Notes under the pieces: model-generated
What the model was told of the DNA's origin: nothing
Seen by the model: only the letters and a program-made list of their open reading frames with translations
Databases searched by the model: none
Assembly (NCBI GenBank): GCA_000310025.1
Contig: FN649733.1
Coordinates: 2,962,331-3,026,330 of the forward strand
From: Ectocarpus siliculosus
Lineage: Eukaryota > Sar > Phaeophyceae > Ectocarpales > Ectocarpaceae
Reading direction: 5' to 3'
DNA length: 64,000 bases
Part shown: positions 1-10,676 of the stretch, one piece after another
Position numbering within the stretch: the stretch's first letter is position 1
Layout of the letters: every line of letters starts with the position of its first letter
Position numbers and translations under genes: made by a program

Positions 1-842
1 CCGAGTAGGCAAGATCCATACATAAGTGACCAGAGAGAAGGCAAATTTACAGCGCCGGCCAAAACTCTTGGATGGACATCTCTAGCAGTTTACGGAGCAG
101 GCAGCAGTGCACAGGGACGAGGATACGACCAGATGTGATTCCCATTCCGGTTGAATGACCTATGGTTTAAGACTGCGCTGCCCATTGTAACACGATTGTC
201 AAGTTGGTGTTGTGCTGGGTTGTGTCTCGTGTCCTCGTTGCTTTGCCGCGTGCCCCAGCAATGCGGCGGGCGAGTCCGCACAGCAGTATCAATACGTTAT
301 GATACAATCAACCAGATGAACCTCTCTCGTCTATTAGTTGAAATTCGTTGCACATGATCCAGGAGTAATCGACCCATGACACGGCGGTGTATGGTGTGCT
401 GCTTTGTCAGCGTAGCAGCGTTTGATACCCTATGCAACACATGACGGCAACTGACGGCGGAATTGTCGGCATGACGTCGATCGTGCTTTCTGTCATGTTT
501 GAGTGTCGGTCGCCGCTAGCTCTATCGGCCTTCAAAGATCTCACCATCCAACAGAACGAGGGACCAATATCGAGGTAGCCACTCACTTGGCCAAAATCAT
601 GGGGGATGGTACACGCTGCCGCGAGAGATAAGCCTGCCTGCTGCTGGCTGGGTGACTGGGCACGTCAGGCGCGGAGCTGGGGGCTCCGCGAACTGAAGGC
701 TCGGGGGTAATTGGGCCGCATTTGGCCGGAGAGATCAACACCCTAACACCCTGCAACGCTGCGCGACAAAGATCATTGACCAGTGACCACAGACACCACC
801 AACTCAGCTGCTCACTGCTGACCTAGAGCTATCAGAGCAATC
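1..842. other. Non-coding leader region
   Basis: No convincing exon was found on either strand; the short open frames lack codon bias and family resemblance. The right-hand part must hold the promoter and 5' UTR of the plus-strand gene starting at 843, but I see no clear core promoter element. Confidence 0.4.
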
Positions 843-965
843 ATGGTTGATATACGGCAAGACATGGTGAAGCGCGCGGTGTCCTTTCTGCGACATCCCA
901 AAGTCAAAGGCGCGCCGGAAGCGAAGCAAATCGCCTTCCTGAAGGATAAGCAGCTGACGGCGGAG
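843..965 (+). CDS. First exon of a PEX14-type protein (peroxin-14 N-terminal domain)
   Basis: An ATG at 843 opens 41 codons ending at a GTGAGC donor (phase 0). The peptide carries the hallmarks of the peroxin-14 N-terminal domain: an amphipathic helix with RAVSFLRHPKV, then the pivot IAFLKDKQLT, matching the family pattern AVxFLxxPxV ... AFLKxKGLT. In PEX14 this three-helix domain sits at the peroxisomal membrane and binds WxxxF/Y motifs of the import receptor PEX5 and also PEX19. Only this exon is certain. The next in-phase acceptor I can propose is near 1873, where the continuation would read NVERAV, a fair match to the third helix. That acceptor lies in the exon region that runs into a RidA domain, so the usual PEX14 coiled-coil region is not seen. 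Either its exons were missed or this is a fusion. Confidence 0.7.
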
Positions 966-1273
966 GTGAGCAACAACCACGCAACAAAATAAACACCTGC
1001 CGCGACTGCTGTGTACTGCGAATACCGTTTACGAGTCCCTGCTGGCGACGATCACAACTGTTGGTTCGTGTTTCCTCCGTGAACGGTGTGCAACATGCCG
1101 TTGCCAACGAACAACTTGCCTGGCATGTCCTCGTCTGTTTCCGCCGCAAGTTGAGAAATCTCCGCATTCTTCGACGGCTGCAAGCGACGTAGGAATGCCC
1201 GGGCATACAGTAATTAGCGTCCAACCGATAAGTAACGCTTGATCATCGATCGAGCTTGTGTCACACAACAGCA

Positions 1274-1350
1274 CTGGATGAGTGGTTCAGCTGGTAACCT
1301 CCCAACTCCCAACCTTCTGACGTTTGGGACGTGGGTTCGAATTTCGGCGC
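1274..1350 (+). repeat. tRNA-like segment (tRNA pseudogene or SINE head)
   Basis: The segment has a pol III A-box-like TGGTTCAGCTGG near 1283 and a B-box-like GGTTCGAATTTC near 1334, about 50 bases apart as in tRNA genes. A CCCAA/TTGGG stem forms a possible anticodon arm with an oversized loop. The T-arm and acceptor stems pair poorly, so a working tRNA is unlikely. It lies in the presumed first intron of the PEX14-type gene. Confidence 0.35.
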
Positions 1351-1875
1351 AGTCACACGGACTGGAATTTTTGCTACAATACTTACGCCCACTATGTTGA
1401 TGAGTGAGAGGAGAACGATTTGTAGGTCATTAGACTTGTCTACACCATTTCGTGTGTGAGATGGGGGATGTGGGTGACAGGTGTAGAGAGGTCGTGACCA
1501 GTTACATAGTCTAGTGCAGTGTCGCCCCCATTAATGCAATTTAGTTCCTCGCCCTGAGACGTACCCAAAATTCTCTACCTTTACATCTTGGTCTTTGCCC
1601 GATTGATTGTCGGTTTTCTTTCTCTCCGGTTGCAGCTGTCGGTTGCGAGCATTTGCTTGCCTGCACATGGCCAACGCTCCAACTAAATATATAAAGCTAG
1701 CATGGCGGTTTTTTTGTTTTTGTTTTCTTCTTCACTTCAAACCAGCGCTCACAGCACTTGTGCCGTTTACTCCAACCCGTGGTCACACGCAGGGGTTCCT
1801 CTCCCTGAGGCCACCTACCCACCCCTCCTGTGGCACTTTGCCTTCGATTTTTTAATGCAGTATGCCAGAACGTTG

Positions 1876-2494
1876 AACGTGCTGTGACAGCAGAAACCGC
1901 GTTGAACACTCATATCGCCAAGTTACTGGAGCCGCTTCCCCCTTCCAATGTGTTCCTCCTCTATCAAAGGAAATTGGCGAGGCCCTGAGAAAAGCCGCAG
2001 AGCTAGCAGCTGCGGAAGCATCTGCGAAGACCCGGGCCGCCCTAGTGGCTGCTCCGACGAAACGATTCCAGAAAGGCTCAGTCCGGAGCGAGGCCGTCGC
2101 GTCAGGCGGTATAGTTTTCATCAGCGGACAGACAGCGTTACCGTCACCGACCGCGGGTGACGATAGCGGGGAGGGGGACGTGGGTGTTGCCGAATCTTTG
2201 AGCCCCGAGCAGCAGGCGGCGAGAGCCTTGGATAAGATTAAGGAGCTTCTTGAAGAGGTGGGATCGAGCACTTCCAAGGTGGTGTCAGCGCTCGTCTGCG
2301 TCCGAGATTTGGGGCAAGATTTGCCCGGGGTTGAGAAGGCGTGGGGCCGCTGGATCGACAAGGACAACCCGCCTGCGCGAACGGTCATACAGACGGGAGC
2401 AATCGTAGGTGGCGGTGTTGGCGGCGCCAAGCCGCGTCGAGGGGGCGAGAGTATCGATATTCGAGTTAGCGTTTCGGTCACGGCGCATTTATGA
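1876..2494 (+). CDS. RidA/YjgF/UK114-family domain protein (3' exon)
   Basis: The frame ending at TGA 2492-2494 encodes a RidA-like domain of about 140 residues. It shows VASGGIVFISGQTALP (family G-x-lvfvSGQ), a helix ALDKIKELLEEVGSS, VVSALVCVRDL, and the signature DNPPARTVIQTGA (family PPARtavxV); the arginine there corresponds to the residue that binds substrate carboxylates. RidA enzymes hydrolyse reactive 2-aminoacrylate and related imines; some eukaryotic members are peroxisomal or mitochondrial. An Ala-rich helix (about 1976-2044) precedes the domain. The frame is open back to about 1876, but its first 30 codons look poor. A second frame over 1873-1970 (NVERAVTAETALNTHIAKLL) looks more protein-like and is out of phase by one base with the RidA frame. 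The joint is unresolved: a small intron, an assembly indel or chance. Confidence 0.75.
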
Positions 2495-3328
2495 CCCTGC
2501 CAAAGCATTGCGGGGAAAAATGTTTTCGGATGGAATTTTATCGAGTGTTTTTTTTCTGCGGCAGTTTCGTTTTGGGTTTCGAAAGGAAGGTACAGACAAG
2601 TCTGACACGTTGAACTCTCGGTCGCCTTTCGATCAACGTTTTCCATCCGCCCGGTTGGACGAAAACGGTAACACAAGAGATGTGTAGTGTTCTCGATACC
2701 GGTTTGAGCGTCGCCGCCTTCTCGTTTGTCTTGGACTTCGCACGAGAGGCCGAACAAATGGCCAGGCGCGGAAGCACCCGTAGCACCAAAATGCTTATGA
2801 ACGAGAGGCCCACCAGCAGCTTCGTACAACGAAAAATACCGTGGGTGGGTTCAACCTAGTTTGGCCTTGAATGAAATGTTCTCGTTTACAATCGTTTTCA
2901 ATACCGGCGACACACGTGAGCAAATCGTTGATGCCAACAGTAGTGTTTCCGTAACATTCATCGTAACATTTGGCAACAAATAACACGGTGCTGTGTTCTA
3001 CCGTAGATGCCTAGCGGTTACAAACAAATCTATCTCGCAACTATTGTGTAGGATGGCTCTTTTTTCGAAGTCCTAGCTTGAACACACGCTTGAGCAAGAA
3101 CGGCCGCCTCCCCTACAAGGTAAGTGCTGTGAAGACAAAACCGCCCTTGCGAAGTAACTTTCGGGCGCTAGCAACGTTAGGTGGCAGTAATTGCTCACGA
3201 CAGCACATCACCCCAACACACATTTCTAATTGAATCGCGTCTTCGCGTCCGATGTACAGTGGTACTTTCATGCCGCTCTCACGACAAGCACAAATCAGTG
3301 TGAAAATCCGCATCATGTACAACTCCCG
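2495..3328. other. Intergenic spacer with one possible orphan exon
   Basis: This is the 3' flank of the RidA-domain gene and of the convergent minus-strand gene. The stretch 3052-3120 is bounded by a tag acceptor and a good GTAAGT donor and is open in one frame, but its peptide is not recognised. Nothing else is supported. Confidence 0.3.
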
Positions 3329-5100
3329 CTACTTGTTCTGCGTGACGGTATAGGTGCATTGCTCGTAAGACATGCAGCACTCATCCTGGCAAGCCTGCAG
3401 GCACTCTTCTCGGTCCCTCTCCGGCCCGTACGTAGGCTTTTGGCAATCGGCCAGGCAGTTGCTCAAGCACCGGAGGTACTTGGATTCTTTACGGGTCCCC
3501 GTTTTATCCTGCGTTTTCGCGAGCGTGTGCGGGTGTTTCAGCAACTACCTGTGGTCAGAAGTGGACCGAGAGGGAATCAGCCATTACTGGGGGCTCGATA
3601 ATCGGTAGAAAAAAGGCGAGGTTCCGAAGTGCGCCTCTTGAGATCCATGCGAGATGGCTAGAACAATCTACACCACGCCTTTTTTCAAACGGTGAGCTTC
3701 CAACTCACATCTGATCCCTTTGGCTGCGCTCCTTTCCCAGAAATCCACTCCTTCTGGGTCGCCTGCGACGAAGCAAAAAGCGCATGTTTAATACCTCATG
3801 TGGCCGTCAACGTGCAACCCAGACTGGCGGACTTCCATATCGAAGCTTCAAATAAATACCCTCGCAGACAAACGGGATGCCACTACATGACACCCACCGT
3901 CATATTTTTCGTCGTAAACACACTGCTTACCGGTGGGCGTGTAAGAAAAAGGTGCCTCTTCTTGGAGTTTGACACATGCGTCGTAGGTCGGAGGGAGGTG
4001 TCATATATCTGAACAATGTATGTACGGATGTACACGGTTGTTCTTCTGTCCTTGAACGACAAATATGCAACGTTGTGTTGTAGACGCAGAGGCAAATGGG
4101 TTGAGACTGAAAAACACAAGGGGGGACGGGGGGCGCGAGAGGGGCAGGTTTGAGAGAGGGGGGGGGGGGAGAGATAGGCCATATATATGTGGGTGTGTGA
4201 TTTTAATTAACTATTTTTCAGGTATGGGGAGTACATATCCGCAAGCAAGTGGAGCTCACATCTGCGCTCCCCTTCGCAGCTCGGGCTTCCTCTGGGAAAG
4301 CCAAACCGCCTCCCGCCCCTACCGCAACCGCCCCCGCGGCCGGCAGCAACGAAATTGCGGCCCCCATCTTCTGCAGCACTTGCAGCCGAGTCGTCATCGG
4401 TTCCACAACCGACATTATTTCGGGTCCGTCTTCTCTGCTGCTGCCTAGTGATGTTGTTCCCGTTCTCACTCCTGCCACCGACCCATGTGGGGTTTTCCTC
4501 GGTGGTTTCAATGGCCCGACGCTTGTGTATGCAAACAGCTCGCATGCTTCTGTTAGGGAGGGGGCGAGAGACCGAGCGGGAAACTTGGGGTCGTGGATTA
4601 GTTGCATCCGGTCGCGTTGACGGTTGCCGCATTTTCCTCCCGTCACATCTACAACGCGCCCTGGCCCCTCTTTACGACAGTAACCGCGGAGATGTTGATC
4701 GTCGTACACATGCAGTAAGGTCGCTTCGAATTCGCACGACCTTTCCATGTTGGAATTCGCACGATGTGTCTGCCCAGACCGATGCACACGATCTCCTGGA
4801 CACCAAGAGATCACCCTGAAAGCAATGAGAGACAAACGCCAAGTAGCACTTCATGTGGCGTAAGTTGATGTTTTCCCTTACCGTGGCCGTCGATACAAGA
4901 AGTTCAACGTGCAAGGGCTAGACAGAAAACTACTTTTTAGGAAACCAAAGGGTGTAAATGCTCCGCATTACGCATGAACAACATGACACCCGCGGCATGC
5001 GGCTCTTTTCCGCATGCATCCGTCCGTGTACTTTCGAACCTTGCACAAAAAGTAGCCACACCAGCAGCAAACGCACTCCAGGTCCACTTGTGGTCTTCAT
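3329..5100 (-). CDS. Small Cys-rich protein with twin CX3C motifs, probably plastid-lumenal
   Basis: Two exons join well. The last is 3544-3329 (71 codons plus TAG; acceptor gtag at 3545). The one before ends at 4260 on GTGAGC, phase 0. The 3' exon has a striking pattern C-x3-C-x3-C-x13-C-x3-C-x3-C-C-x5-C within YLRCLSNCLADCQKPTYG and the following residues, probably disulfide-bonded. The preceding exon (from about 4440) has basic residues, then a hydrophobic Ala/Gly-rich stretch LLPAAGAVAVGAGGGLAF and an Ala-rich AARAAK-type end, like a thylakoid transfer peptide. The 5' end is unresolved. An ATG at 5100 starts MKTTSGPGVRLLLVWLLFVQ, a good signal-peptide core, as expected for plastid import through the ER in this lineage, but the connecting exon(s) were not found. 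CX3C pairs also occur in mitochondrial small Tims, so that is the alternative. Function unknown. Confidence 0.6.
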
Positions 5101-5395
5101 GGAGAGTTGAGGCCTACGAGAGGAGAGAGTTTGCCGGATATGCGTGTCATTGCAGCGAGCGGAGCCACTGCAACGAAGGTACGTACTCGAGAACCCCCTC
5201 ATGTGAGAACCACTCGGCCTGAATCCGCGGAGCCCCTGGTACCTTCTCGGTTTATGTGTGTCGTTGACTGCGCTGTGCGGTGCTGTGCCTTCCCTCTCTT
5301 GCAACACACTACATAGGCTTCTACACGGATATCGACCCCTGTCGTGTTGACGGCCTTCCAGAGCACCGTGTTCTTTCGCCTGCCGCAAAGACGGG
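5101..5395. promoter_or_regulatory. Candidate bidirectional promoter between the Cys-rich gene and clpS
   Basis: If the minus-strand gene starts at 5100, fewer than 300 bases separate the two divergent start codons, so both plastid-protein genes could share a control region. No TATA box or other defined element stands out. This rests on gene layout alone. Confidence 0.3.
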
Positions 5396-8300
5396 ATGGC
5401 TTCTGTAGCTCGTTTCTTGAAGGCGGTGGCTTTGTGGCTGTGCCTCTGCGCCGGCCGAGCGTTCGTTGCGCTACCAACAGCAGCACCTCGTGGGGTCGCA
5501 AGACGAGCGGTGACGGGCGATGCAGCACGGAGTCAACAGCCCGTGGGTGAGTCTAGGGGTAGTAGCCCTTCCGAATTACAGCTTGGGAACAACAGCCTGC
5601 CATGAGCGTGTGCTGCCGTGGCCGTTGTTGTTGTTACTGACGAGCAAAGTTAGATGCATCATCATGTCATTGAAGTGCACGTGGCGACATGCTGGTGCAC
5701 ACGATGTTTGGTCGATCCTGGTGATTCACCCACAAAGATAGTAAGAGCATCCGAGCGATGTGGGCCGAAGAAATGAGGGGTAACGTGTGCTCACCGCAAT
5801 GCTGGCGTGGTGCTCCGCTTATGGGCGGGAGAATGGCTGAATGCCCCAGTGTATGAGTGTTCATTGCGGATGATGTTGGTTGGCGCATGCTCCCGCGGGT
5901 CCAGACAACGTTTTGGTCCTCCCACGACAGCTCTCACTGGCAAGCCCACACACGCACCCTTCCGTGTTTACAGCAGTACAGGGGTTGCACTACTCGCAAT
6001 GGCGAGTTGCGCGGTTTTCCTATCGCTACTCGGTGCAAACCATGTCAGCGTGCTTTTCATGAACGTGGCTGCTGTATACAGAGAGAGGTACAGAGATACT
6101 GCTGCATGCAGGCAAATCCAGTCTACTTACAACGCTGGTTCCTTGCTTTACGTACAGCAGTACTGTAGATGCCACGCACACTAGCAGCGTGAATATTCTG
6201 CAACCCAGTGCAACATATCGCTGTTGAAAACCCTCAGGCCATGCAGCGTTAGTGGGCTGGTGCCGTCTGTCGCTTCATTTTCTTATGGAATACAGCAGTA
6301 CGAGGCGGAGAGATGCACCCCCTGCAGACCAACTTTCACAGCTCGATTTCTCCACAACCAAGTGGCTGCGGAAAGAGCCAGATAGGTCTACGGGAAGCCC
6401 TCGACGAGATGTTTACAGAATCGCTTTTTTTGGTGTTGGCACAAGGTTGGGTGTGGAGCTATCAAGCTTTGAAAAGCAGTCTAGGGGTGGTGTCATCTCT
6501 CCGTCTCTTGCGGTATGAACGCAAACAATGTGGTGTATATACCGTATGCGTAGGTTTCATGACGTCAGATACCACACCCCCTGGACCGATTTTCAAAGCT
6601 CGGTTACTCCACCACGCGGACGATGCCGATAGTTCACGATGAGACGGTTTCAACTCCGCATTTTTGGGCACGGCCACATACACAATCGAGCGGCGTGTTT
6701 CTGTGTTCCTGCGTCGAATCACCTTGGTGTTTTTGTCTTATCGTCATCATGCAAACGCTGTACGGCATGGACGTGGGCGCTATTTACGACGTTGCTGCGG
6801 TCCCCGAAAAAGTCACTGAATGGACTGTTTTATCATGAAGCACCCGCGCCTCCCCCCGCGGGCTCAGTTGTAATCCTTTCCGATATATTGCCTGCTCACC
6901 GACTCCGACACCAACCCTGGAACGGCAATCGCTCTGTTGGGAGACTACGAACTAAGGACTTACTTCAACATTCCCCTTCGACTGCTCTGTTTACATCTCG
7001 AACCAGCAGTCTTTCCGTGCTCGGTTGTATATTTTCTGAAAAAAACTTCCCTCATCCCGTGAGTACACGTATTTTGTCAAAAAGAACTTGCTTCGTCATA
7101 AATATCCGATTTTTTTACCAAGGGAGACTTGATATCCCCCCCTCCCCACGGTCTTCGTGGAACTCCAGGCTGTTGCGGGTTGACACAGCAGAGGGTTTCC
7201 CAGCGCTCTCGATGGCTTAGCATGTCGTCGGCAACGGATCAGGACGTGTCTACGGGGGGGGGGACGGGAACGGGAGTGCAGACGATCGTGAAGGAGAAGG
7301 TCAAGGAGATGGTGGAGGTGAGAGAGCATCCATCACACAGGCGCCACCGGGCGTCCCTCTTCTAGGATGCTGTGTCTTGTCTGTTGGTGCTGTTGCCTCG
7401 GTGTTTGTTGAGGGCGTTGGTGATAGCTGTACCGTTGCCTCAGGTCTGGTGCTGACCACGGGATGGCGTTTGCACCATGGTTATTTTCGGTTCTTTCCCA
7501 CGGGGTACAAGTTCTACGCCGCCAGTACACCTATGACAATGTTGCTTTAGTTTGAACTCCCCGAAGTTAAGTTGTCTGCAAATGCTGACGGCAGCAGCAA
7601 TCCAATTTTCATATATTTGGTACCGTAGTGGCCGGTATGACTGCTATGATCATGGTAACACCGCTGCATGCTGCTGCAAAGTCCCAGCGATGGCGCTAGC
7701 GGAGCAAACGCATCTCGACCAACTAAGGGCCTTCAAACATCATGCTCATTGTATGGGGCGAATTATGCTCCGAGGGGTGGCAAGTATTGGACGTGGTCGT
7801 TGGCGTCGTCGTGTTTCAATGAAACAAGTACGCTTTGGGCAACAGGTCGCGACCGGTGTCCCTTGTTCAAATGGTCGAAATGAGAAATTAATCTACGGTT
7901 GTAAACGTCCTCAAAGTTGGGGAAATCTACAACTGTTGCGTCACACAGAAACACAGTTTGAAAGCATGCCTGAAAGGTTTGGTTTGGTAGTCAAACCTTC
8001 ACCGAGGTTTGTGCTACATATACGGACGGTGCAAATGTGCGAAACCTCAAGCGATTTCTTTGACTCACTGGTACTGCTGTAGACCCTCAAGTTTTGGAAT
8101 GAATGGTAAAGTAGGGACCTAGGCAAACCTCTGAGTAGTCTGGGCGCTCACCCTGAATCAGCCTGAACGGATCGAGGATAGCCGTCCAGCCTATCAACAC
8201 GCTGGCCTCGCCGCTGGCTTTTCGCTCGTGATGTTCGCGGAACCAGCTATCACCCATGCCCCCCACGCCCCAGCAAAACCCCCGTTAAAGAATAAGTGCA

Positions 8301-10676
8301 CCTGTGTTTGCCACTGTTTGACGGCTGGAAGGAATAGTTTCCGCGGTGTGTGGAGCGTTGTTTCTCGATAGGGCCGCACCCAGTTGTTTACATGTCACCG
8401 CTGCGCATGCCGTTTCTAAGACTGGGCAAGCCGATCGTTTTAAAACCGGCCTATTCTTCCCAGAGGGCGCAAGTCTCGGATAGAGCGGAGCGGCCGTTAA
8501 AAGCTGTCCTCAAGGTGTTCCCAAAAGATGTGCCGCTGGAGCGCGTAGAGTCTACATTACCCGTTTTTTTTAAGTCAGCGGTGTCTGGGTGAAGCAGGTT
8601 CGTCAGAGGCCGAAAGAGAAAGAAGGTTGACCCACCAAGACCTTGCATCATTAGCGAATGGCAGGCATGAGGGAGGCGAGACGGGCCCATGTCCATCATA
8701 CCCATATTATCATCCACGTCACCCCCCCCCCCGGAGGCCCCGTAGATCTGCCGAGCTACCCCAAACAAGCGGAGGCGGGCGGAGGAGAAAAAATATGTCC
8801 TCTCTCTCCGACAGAAGAACGGTCCCATTCTTTGGGGTGAGGGGTAAGTAAACCTCGAGTGGTTCTTCCGTGGCGTTTTGAAGCGAGCCTTCCCCCCGTC
8901 CCCTCTCTCGCTTTGCCGTTCGGCCGCAGGTGGACAACAAGGAGGAGTTGGACAAGGAGCAGTGGTGGCGAGTAATCCTCCACAACGACGAGATTCACAC
9001 GTTTGACTACGTCACGCAGTCCATCACCAAGGTGGGGCGGGGTGCTGGTGCTCTTGGTGCCGGTGCTGAGATGGCAACGACGTAGAATAGACGGTGTGGT
9101 TACATTTTTAGAAAGCAAACACAACGGTGGTTACGTTTGTCGAGGTGTTCTTTATTGCGTGGTGTGGTTTGGTGGTCGAAGCGAGGGAGCAGCGAGTACA
9201 CGGTGTTCGCACTTAAGTGGTGCGTTTCTAATCGGGCAACGGTAAATTACACTTTGGGGGGGGGGCGTCGTTATTTTTTCCACTTTCACACGTGACTCCA
9301 ACTTGACAGCAGTTTCAAGATTGTAGCCCTCGTGACTCCATGCCTGTGGCCGATGCTGCTGTCACTGCAACTACCGCTTCGAAAAGTACGACGGCATGCT
9401 ATGCTGCGATATGCTTTATTCTTCTGCTCTCACCCTGTGAAACAAAGAGAACCACGTGCGTGGGCAGATTTCTGCGTTGTTCTAAGAGCTCTCAGCGTAT
9501 TAGAGCTCCGACGACCCACTCGGTGATAAGAACATCACAACGAGTGAGCCAATCATGTGGATCCATCACCACAAATGAGCCAATCATATGAGTACATCAC
9601 AGCGAGTGAGCCAATCATGTGGACGCCCGCGTGCGGGCGCGTCCCTGTATGTGCATGCAGGTGGTGAAGAAGCTGACGATGAAAAAAGCCTACGAGGTCA
9701 CGATGGAGACCCACAAGTCAGGGAAGGCGACGGTGACGCAGGCGTGGAAGAGCAAGGTGCGTTAAATTCAAGTGTTCTTTTATTTTTCTTTCGTTTTCTG
9801 CCCTACTACTGCAGGCAGAACCTTTCATGCATGCAGGGTCTCTCATGGGATTGTTGCAGTTTTTGTCTAGAAAGGACAAGCGTTGGGGTGGTCATCATTG
9901 TTGTGGGCTCTTTTTTTTTCTTGGGGTGAGACCAGATGGTTTCCGGTCTCCCGGAGAAGTGACAGGGTTTAGGAGGGCAACAGAGACATGCGGCGCAGGT
10001 GTCGCCACTTTGGCGGCAGCAAGCTTTTGTCGAGGTGTCTATTCTTAAAGCCGCTCTTTTGGACTTCGGAAGGAGCGAGCGCATGCTAGATGGTCGCTCC
10101 CTGTTGACGACAACGGGCTGCTGTCTTAGTATTCCCATATTTTATCTCGTGTGAAATAAATGTTGAGCTGTGAACCGAAGCGACACCGATGATAAACGTT
10201 GTCTCGTTTCCGTAGACGACGTTGTTGCAAGGGCGCCAAGGCTGTGGCACGCCTAAAAAAATCCCGCTACCGACGGGCTGGCAGGGTTTGTTTTGCTGTG
10301 CTAGAAATCTGCCAAGTGCCACTTCGAAGATGCCGACACCCGGGAGGTTCTCTTTTTTTTTGTTCGGATGGCGTCATATTCCGTGTGCTCTCCTTTCAGA
10401 CATTTTCATCCCACGCGCATCGACTAACTTGACCCCCGTTATTTTCCCTTTTCGGGCCCCCCTAAATCACGCGTGCTACCACACGGAACGCGGGGTTTTC
10501 TCCACGGCGTGGAAACGGACACCTGGATCGATCGATCGATTGAACTGACGAACTACAAACCAAACAAACAGTCGGAGAGCTACTGCTTGCAATTACAACA
10601 GTGTGGGCTGACGGCGTCTATCGCCCCCGACAGCAAGTTCGAGGGGGGCGGCGAAGGCGAAGAGGGGGGCGAGTAG
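5396..10676 (+). CDS. clpS: Plastid-targeted ClpS, adaptor of the Clp protease
   Basis: ClpS delivers N-degron substrates to the Clp chaperone-protease. Five exons give 200 aa: 5396-5546, 7169-7317, 8930-9031, 9661-9756, 10572-10676. All joints are GT-AG and phases match (1,0,0,0). Residues 1-22 are a signal peptide ending CAGRA, and F23 opens FVALP, the heterokont plastid-import motif; a basic transit region follows to about residue 75. The ClpS core starts at residue 113 with WRVILHNDEIHTFDYVTQ, holding the Asn-Asp of the N-degron pocket, and continues in exon 4 with KKAYEVTMETHKSGKATV, whose His matches the conserved pocket histidine. Exon 5 has YCLQLQQCGLTASI and an acidic Gly/Glu tail. 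The second exon's acceptor at 7168 was chosen on phase; its pyrimidine tract is modest. A divergent plastid-type gene lies 5' of it. Confidence 0.9.
9530..9622 (+). repeat. Three-copy minisatellite in clpS intron 3
   Basis: Three imperfect copies, about 32 bases apart, share the core gtgagccaatcatgtgg and an acatcaca-like lead. They end 38 bases before exon 4. Confidence 0.8.

Noticed and set aside
1607-1855. 82-codon frame before the RidA exon
   Set aside because: Hydrophobic, T-rich translation of intron-like sequence ending at a polypyrimidine-cag acceptor; not coding.
1852-2829. Minus-strand open frame of 325 codons
   Set aside because: Shadow of the RidA exon on the other strand; its peptide shows no domain.
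7552-8082. 176-codon frame in clpS intron 2
   Set aside because: No recognisable domain, and it lies between two well-matched exons of one gene; most likely chance.
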